Both the position numbers and the translations under genes were made by a program. Below the pieces are notes generated by a model. It was not told the DNA's origin. It ran no database searches and worked only from the letters and a program-made list of their open reading frames with translations. A DNA stretch of 64,000 bases from Capillimicrobium parvum (GTDB lineage: Bacteria > Actinomycetota > Thermoleophilia > Solirubrobacterales > Solirubrobacteraceae): contig NZ_CP087164.1 in assembly GCF_021172045.1 (NCBI RefSeq), positions 5,704,001 to 5,768,000 on the forward strand, given 5' to 3'. Shown here in pieces: positions 59,669-64,000 of the stretch (the first letter of the stretch is position 1; every line of letters begins with the position of its first letter).

Positions 59669-59786
59669 ACGCCCCGCAGGACGGCACACGAGGGCGCGCG
59701 AATCGGGCCCGAACCCCGCCCCGTTCCCCTTCGATGAGCTCCGCCCACGCCCAGCCCGCCGGCAACGGGCCGCAAGAGCGCGGAGC

Positions 59787-59871
59787 CCCGGCGCGAACGC
59801 CCGACCCTCGCCCCGGCGCGAACGCCCGACCCTGGCCCCGGGGCGCGAACGCCCGACCCTCGCCCCGGCGC
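59787..59871. repeat. Three direct copies of a 25-27-bp GC-rich unit
   Basis: GCGCGAACGCCCGACCCTCG with a CCCCG link occurs three times in a row, ending 25 bp before the amidase stop codon. One copy differs by CTGG for CTCG and carries two extra G. It completes the 812-bp noncoding island that began after the CoA-transferase. Confidence 0.7.
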
Positions 59872-59895
59872 AGTCAGAACGACGACGGCGCGGCG

Positions 59896-61317
59896 CTACC
59901 GCGCCACGCCCGCCCACGCCGCCTCGTCCGGCCGGCGCAGATGCCAGTCCGTCGCCTGCTGGTAGCCGTGCGCGGCGCGCAGGACGGTGCCGTCCTCGAA
60001 CGGGCGGCCGAGGAGCTGCATCGCGACCGGCAGCCCGTCGACGAACCCGCACGGCACGACGAGCGCCGGCGTGCGTGAGCACACCCACATCCCGATGAAC
60101 CGCGCGAGCACGCCGGTCATCGCCAGCGGCTCGCTCTCCGCGGCCAGCGGCGCGGCGCGGCCGGCGCCCGGACACAGCAGCAGGTCGCGGCCCTCGAGCA
60201 CCTGCAGCACCCGCCGGCGCCACTCGCGCTGGACCTGGCGCCCGTAGCCGTACTTCGGCCCGGGCATCGCCGCCCCGCGGCGCAGCCGCTGCAGGACGTC
60301 CGGCGCGAAGACCTCCGGCGTGTCGCGCAGGCGGTCCTGGTGAAACCAGGCCGCCTCGCACAACAGCATCTCCGCGCTGAGCTCGAGCGCCTCCTTGCCG
60401 CCGGGCAGCTCGACGTCCTCGACGATCGCGCCGAGCCGCTCCAACTGCCCGACCGCCTCGTCGAGCAGCGCCGCGAACGCCGGGTCGAAGTCCGCGTCGT
60501 CCTCCCACCAGCCGCGCAGCACGCCGATGCGCATGCCGTCCACACCGCCGGCGAGCGCCGCCGCGGAGTCGTCGACCGCCACGTCGATCGTCACCGGGTC
60601 GTCCGGGTCGTAGCCGGAGATCGCATCCAGCATCGCCGCGACGTCCTCGGCCCGGCGGGCGAGCGGCCCGATCGTGTCGAACGTCCACGCCACCGGGATC
60701 GACCCGCGATTGCTCACGCGCCCCGAGGTGGGGCGCAGCCCGCAGCAGCCGCTCAGCGCCGCGGGCAGCCGGATCGAGCCGCCGGTGTCGGTGCCGAGCG
60801 TCGCGAGCGCGAGGTCCGACGAGATCGCCGCCCCCGAGCCGCCGCTGGAGCCGCCGCTCACGCGCGCGGGATCCCACGGGTTGTGCACGTCGCCCCAGTG
60901 GACGTTCTGGTTCGTCCCGCCGATCGCCCACTCCGACATGTGCAGCTTGCCGAGCAGCACCGCGCCGGCGCGGCGCAGCCCCTCGTACGCCGGCGCGTCC
61001 TGCGCGGGAGCGCGGTCGGCCGCCGGCAGGTGACGGGTGCCCGCGGTCATCGGAACGCCCGCGACCGCGATGTTGTCCTTCAGCGCGACCGGCACCCCGG
61101 CCAGGGGCCCGAGCGGGTCGCCGCGCCGCGCCGCCTCGTCGACCGCCGCCGCCTGCTCGAGCGCGAGGTCGGCGGTCACGGTGCGGTAGACGTTGAGCGC
61201 CTCGCCGTGGGCGGCGATCCGGTCGAGGTAGCCCTGCGCCAGATCGACCGCGGAGAGCTCCCCGGCGGCGATCGCCCGCCGAACCTCCGCGATGGAGACG
61301 TCGGGCGGCGTGCTCAA
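59896..61317 (-). CDS. Amidase-signature hydrolase
   Basis: A 473-residue amidase with Lys80 in PVALKDNIAV, cis-Ser157 in GGSSGGSG and nucleophile Ser181 in GTDTGGSIRLPA. The start is taken as TTG 61317, which overlaps the RidA stop by 4 bp (TTGA); the frame continues upstream but only through the RidA gene. It is related to the amidase at 31.8 kb (Lys80 at the same residue). It is last in a hyuA-hyuB-ridA-amidase operon, so it probably hydrolyses the open-chain amide released by HyuAB or a precursor. Confidence 0.8.
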   Translation of the reverse strand: MSTPPDVSIAEVRRAIAAGELSAVDLAQGYLDRIAAHGEALNVYRTVTADLALEQAAAVDEAARRGDPLGPLAGVPVALKDNIAVAGVPMTAGTRHLPAADRAPAQDAPAYEGLRRAGAVLLGKLHMSEWAIGGTNQNVHWGDVHNPWDPARVSGGSSGGSGAAISSDLALATLGTDTGGSIRLPAALSGCCGLRPTSGRVSNRGSIPVAWTFDTIGPLARRAEDVAAMLDAISGYDPDDPVTIDVAVDDSAAALAGGVDGMRIGVLRGWWEDDADFDPAFAALLDEAVGQLERLGAIVEDVELPGGKEALELSAEMLLCEAAWFHQDRLRDTPEVFAPDVLQRLRRGAAMPGPKYGYGRQVQREWRRRVLQVLEGRDLLLCPGAGRAAPLAAESEPLAMTGVLARFIGMWVCSRTPALVVPCGFVDGLPVAMQLLGRPFEDGTVLRAAHGYQQATDWHLRRPDEAAWAGVAR

Positions 61318-61706
61318 GCCTCGTCCACCGTGGCGACGGCCTCGATCTCCACGAGCAGCTCGGGCAGGCCGAGCGCCGCGACCTGCACGATCGTGTCCGA
61401 CGGCCACGGCGCCTTGAACCACCGCCGGCGCATGTCGACGATGTCCGGGAACCCGGCCATGTCGGTGACGTAGATCGTCACCTTGAACACGCGCTCGAGC
61501 GACGAACCCGCCGCCTCCAGCACGGCGGCGAGGTTCGTCATCGTCTGCTCGATCTGGGCGCGCAGGTCCCCCGCGCCGACCACGGTTCCGTCCGGCGCGA
61601 TCGCCGCCTGGCCCGAGGTGAACACGAGGTGTCCGACCCTGTGCGCCTGCGAGATGGCGTACTGCTCCTGCCAGTCGAACGGGGCTTCGACGACCTGGGC
61701 GTCCAT
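61314..61706 (-). CDS. RidA/YjgF-family protein (enamine/imine deaminase-like)
   Basis: A 130-residue RidA-family protein: AHRVGHLVFTSGQAAIAPDG, LRAQIEQTMTNLAAVLEAAG, VFKVTIYVTDM and LLVEIEAVATVDEA cover the chorismate-mutase-like fold. The Arg that binds the carboxylate of 2-imino acids in RidA proper (usually RAC or RVC near the end) is not obvious: VQVAALGLPELLVEIEAVA has Ala-Ala, suggesting another substrate. Its ATG shares one base with the hyuB stop. RidA relatives hydrolyse imines or carbamates, which fits a nitrogen-ring pathway. Confidence 0.8.
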   Translation of the reverse strand: MDAQVVEAPFDWQEQYAISQAHRVGHLVFTSGQAAIAPDGTVVGAGDLRAQIEQTMTNLAAVLEAAGSSLERVFKVTIYVTDMAGFPDIVDMRRRWFKAPWPSDTIVQVAALGLPELLVEIEAVATVDEA

Positions 61707-63631
61707 CAGACCATCCCGAACGCCTGGTTGCCCGCCTCCGACGAGGGGCTCTTCGACGGGATCAGCTTGCCCGCGTCGCGGTTGAACACGTCGTCGAGCG
61801 AGCCGCTCGGGCCCCCGTTGCGCGCCGCGCGGATCTCCGCGCGCCGGCTCTCGGTGGCCGAGGTGTCGATCTCGAGCGACCTCTCGTCGACGAAGATCAC
61901 GCCGTACGCGTCGCGCGCCAGCTCGATCGTCGTGAAGTCGTCGAGGACGTCCTCGCGCACCATGTTCGGGTCGCGCTCCAGCGGGTCGCCGTAGCCGCCC
62001 GCGTTGGGCTCGCGGAACTCGATGTACTCGCCGGCCTTGAACTCGATGCCGGTGACCTTCGCCTCCATGTACTCCTGCTGCGGCGTGCCCGGGTTCTTGT
62101 GCGTCGAGGCCACGAGCCCGTCCCAGCCGCCGAACACGCCGCGCGGCGGGTCCCACTGGCGGTCGCCCTCGCACGAGAACGTCCCGTCGACGAGGAAGCG
62201 GTTGCGCCGGATCACGCCGATGCCGCCGCGCCACTTGCCCGGCGCCGCCGGCTCCGGGCGCAGCTCGTACTGGTCGCAGCGCACGGGGAAGCGCAGGTCG
62301 AGCTCCTCGATCGGGTTGTTGCGCGTGTTGGCCATGAGGTTGTCGACGGAGTCCATGGCGTCCTTGCCGTACCGGCCGCCGTAGGAGCCCTCGTTGACCT
62401 CGAGGTACAGCCAGTACTCGCCGGTCTCCGGCACGAAGCCCGAGTACGAGCAGAAGTGGATCCCCGCCGAGTTGCCGGCGGTGACCTGCTGGGGCAGCTG
62501 GTCGGCGAGCGCGAGGATCGTGTTGTCGACCACCCGCTGCACCTGGCAGAAGCGCGAGAAGCACGCCCGCGGGAAGTTCGGGTTGAAGATCGTGCCCTTC
62601 GGCGCGACCACCTCCACCGGCCGGAAGACGCCGTCGTTCTGGGGCACGTGCTCGGGGAACGTCGTCTCGTCGAGCAGCAGCGTGCGGATCGCGTAGTACG
62701 CGCCGACGAGCAGCGACCCCTCGAACGGGACGTTGTAGCCCGTCGGCACCTCGGCCTGCGAGCCGGTCAGGTCGATCGTGATCGTGTCGCCCTCGACGAT
62801 CACCTTCGTCTCCACCCGCAGGCGCACGCCGCGGTTGCGGGCGTCGTCGTCGAGCCACGCCGTCGGCGCCTGGTACTCGCCGTCCGGGATCTTCGCGATC
62901 TGGTCGCGCAGCATCTTCTCCGAGTAGTCCATCCACCCGTACGCCGAGCTCATGACCGTCTCGGTGCCGTAGCGCTCGAAGAGCCGCAGCATGCGGTCGC
63001 GCCCGAGCTGGCACGCGGCCATCATCGCGTTCATGTCGCCGCGGTTCATCGTCTCGGTCCGCACGTTGTCGAAGATCATGCGGTCGACGTCGACGTTCAG
63101 CTCGCCCTCGCGGTACCAGCGCAGGCCGTTGTAGAGCTTGGACTCGGCGTAGACGTCGAACGCGTCGGCGTTGATGCCGGGGAACGAGCCGCCGACGTCG
63201 AGCACGTGGGCGGTCACGGCCGCCCAGCCGAGCAGCTCGCCCTCGTGGAAGATCGGCACGGCCACCGCGACGTCCGGGCTGTGCGACGCCCCGAGGTACG
63301 GATGGTTGTGGACGATGACGTCGCCCTCGCGGATGTCGCCGTCGAGGCGGTCGAGGAAGCCGCGGATGTACCAGGGCAGCGAGCCGATGTGCATCGGCGT
63401 CGAGTCCGACTCGCACAGCTCGCGGCCCTGTGCGTCGAAGATCCCGGCGCCGAGGTCCTCGGACTCGCGGATGATCGAGGAGTACGACATCCGGAACAGG
63501 ACGCCGGCCATCTCCTTGGCGATCGCGTGGAACGCGCCGCCGAGGACGCGCATGGTGATCGGGTCGACCTCGACGCGCTCGCGGGTGGGCGCACCGGGGG
63601 CGCGGCCGACCTCGTACGTGGCAACAGACAT
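61706..63631 (-). CDS. Hydantoinase B/oxoprolinase-family subunit (HyuB), set 5
   Basis: A 641-residue HyuB: MRVLGGAFHAIAKEMAGVLF, SSIIRESEDLGAGIFDAQG, GDVIVHNHPYLGASHSPD, LDVGGSFPGI, EVNEGSYGGRYGKDA, GKWRGGIGVIRRNRFLV and AGGYGDPLERDPNMV. It has a C-terminal tail of about 40 residues after the usual end (LDDVFNRDAGKLIPSKSPSS). It is most like the HyuB half of the fused set 2 protein (shared FRMSYSSIIRESEDLGAG and VNEGSYGGR). It lies 17 bp after hyuA and before ridA and the amidase in one operon. Confidence 0.85.
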   Translation of the reverse strand: MSVATYEVGRAPGAPTRERVEVDPITMRVLGGAFHAIAKEMAGVLFRMSYSSIIRESEDLGAGIFDAQGRELCESDSTPMHIGSLPWYIRGFLDRLDGDIREGDVIVHNHPYLGASHSPDVAVAVPIFHEGELLGWAAVTAHVLDVGGSFPGINADAFDVYAESKLYNGLRWYREGELNVDVDRMIFDNVRTETMNRGDMNAMMAACQLGRDRMLRLFERYGTETVMSSAYGWMDYSEKMLRDQIAKIPDGEYQAPTAWLDDDARNRGVRLRVETKVIVEGDTITIDLTGSQAEVPTGYNVPFEGSLLVGAYYAIRTLLLDETTFPEHVPQNDGVFRPVEVVAPKGTIFNPNFPRACFSRFCQVQRVVDNTILALADQLPQQVTAGNSAGIHFCSYSGFVPETGEYWLYLEVNEGSYGGRYGKDAMDSVDNLMANTRNNPIEELDLRFPVRCDQYELRPEPAAPGKWRGGIGVIRRNRFLVDGTFSCEGDRQWDPPRGVFGGWDGLVASTHKNPGTPQQEYMEAKVTGIEFKAGEYIEFREPNAGGYGDPLERDPNMVREDVLDDFTTIELARDAYGVIFVDERSLEIDTSATESRRAEIRAARNGGPSGSLDDVFNRDAGKLIPSKSPSSEAGNQAFGMV

Positions 63632-63648
63632 GGGTTCGGTACCTCTCT

Positions 63649-64000
63649 CTAGGCGCTCGCGACGGCGGACAGGCCGCCGAGGAGCCTCTCGCGGGCGGAC
63701 TGGTCGACCCAGATGACGATGTTGCCGTAGCGGTCGACCTCGGCGGTCAGCCCCGGCGGGATGATGGTCGTCGAGTCGTACTGGTTGACGACGGCCGGCC
63801 CCTCGATCTTGTTGCCGGCCCTCAGCGCGTCGCGCGCGTAGAACTTCGTCCGCATCTCGCGCAGCTCGCCGTCGACGTGGAACCACGCCTCGCGCTCGTG
63901 GCGCAGCGCGTCGTTCGCGGTCGTGCCGCCGGCATCCAGCTCGGGCAGCTTGAGCTCGGGCATGATGCCGATGCCGCGCACGCGGATGTTGGGGATCTCG
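63649..64000 (-). CDS. C-terminal part of a hydantoinase A/oxoprolinase-family subunit (HyuA), set 5, cut by window edge
   Basis: The last 116 complete residues of a HyuA. The fragment ends with the family C terminus: EIPNIRVRGIGIMPEL, REMRTKFYARDALRAGNKIE, GPAVVNQYDSTTIIPPGLTA and YGNIVIWVDQSARERLLGGL. The GPAVVxQYDSTTIIPPG motif is the most conserved end motif of HyuA proteins and is shared with the set 2 fusion. The ATPase motifs lie beyond the window. It is 17 bp upstream of the hyuB gene of the same operon. Confidence 0.8.
   Translation of the reverse strand, partial: EIPNIRVRGIGIMPELKLPELDAGGTTANDALRHEREAWFHVDGELREMRTKFYARDALRAGNKIEGPAVVNQYDSTTIIPPGLTAEVDRYGNIVIWVDQSARERLLGGLSAVASA

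Larger units (their letters stand above)
59262..59738. mobile_element. MITE-like noncoding element with 18-bp perfect terminal inverted repeats
   Basis: CTCATCGAAGGGGAACGG (59262-59279) reappears as its exact reverse complement at 59721-59738; with four mismatches the arms extend to about 31 bp. The 477-bp interior has no credible gene. It holds an internal duplication (next entry) and hairpins. No clear target duplication is visible. Terminal inverted repeats around noncoding DNA between two convergent genes fit a nonautonomous transposable element, but mobility is inferred. Confidence 0.55.

Noticed and set aside
59096-59871. CRISPR array
   Set aside because: Units are contiguous 9-bp or 25-bp repeats without unique spacers, and no cas gene is present.
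59734-60078. Small plus-strand gene after the inverted-repeat element
   Set aside because: It consists of the 25-bp direct repeats and then antisense of the amidase; no motif or ribosome site.
59231-60931. 566-codon minus-strand frame through the repeat island into the amidase
   Set aside because: It runs in the wrong frame of the amidase, and the rest is translated intergenic repeats; no domain.
1-64000. tRNA, rRNA or riboswitch
   Set aside because: No cloverleaf, rRNA core sequence or familiar riboswitch consensus was recognised in the intergenic regions; small structured RNAs cannot be excluded by eye.

Overview
The window reads as one stretch of a very GC-rich actinobacterial chromosome. 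The codon use is strongly GC-biased, genes are packed with 4-bp ATGA/GTGA overlaps, F420-type luciferase-like oxidoreductases are present, and several GTG/ATG starts sit 6-7 nt behind a -10 box, as in leaderless actinobacterial transcripts. A soil lineage such as Solirubrobacterales/Thermoleophilia would fit, but that is inference. I see no rRNA, tRNA, CRISPR array, integrase or transposase gene.

Layout. 1-4.8 kb: end of a PuuD-like amidotransferase, an aldehyde dehydrogenase, then a MarR / semialdehyde dehydrogenase / extradiol dioxygenase operon. 4.8-8.7 kb: an Fbp-type ferric ABC transporter behind two DtxR/IdeR-like boxes. 8.7-11.5 kb: ECF sigma and putative anti-sigma, a divergent MarR, and an LLM oxidoreductase. 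11.6-19.6 kb: a sugar-type ABC transporter in one operon with HyuA/HyuB. 19.7-29.5 kb: a leftward seven-gene array of fused HyuAB, cysteine hydrolase, ornithine-cyclodeaminase-like enzyme, CitE-like lyase, CoA-transferase, PuuE-like deacetylase and MDR reductase. 29.6-33.2 kb: XRE-cupin regulator, racemase-like protein, GntR, amidase. 33.1-40 kb: HyuA, HyuB, HMG-CoA-lyase-like protein, a second racemase-like protein and an MFS carrier, leftward. 40.2-45.2 kb: cysteine hydrolase, MDR and GntR, divergent from an NCS2-like permease and an EamA exporter. 45.1-52 kb: SDRs, aldehyde dehydrogenase, LLM oxidoreductase, tartrate/malate-type dehydrogenase, formamidase-like protein and GAF protein. 52.1-59.1 kb: HyuA/HyuB, two convergent alpha/beta hydrolases and a CoA-transferase. 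59.1-59.9 kb: a noncoding repeat island with a MITE-like inverted-repeat element. 59.9-64 kb: amidase, RidA, HyuB and the end of a HyuA.

How it fits together. Five HyuA/HyuB-type sets (one fused, one cut by the window edge) lie within 64 kb, each with different partners. HyuA/HyuB relatives open cyclic amides or activate carbonyls at the cost of ATP. The partners (carbamoyl-type cysteine hydrolases, amidases, RidA, OCD, CoA-transferases, CitE-like lyase, dehydrogenases, carriers) look like successive catabolic steps, so I read the region as a catabolic island for nitrogen-containing ring compounds. Substrates are unknown. Two short operator-like motifs recur across otherwise separate operons and suggest shared control: AWGTCSGACWT, and GTATRC-N4-GYATRC, the latter next to a GntR gene.
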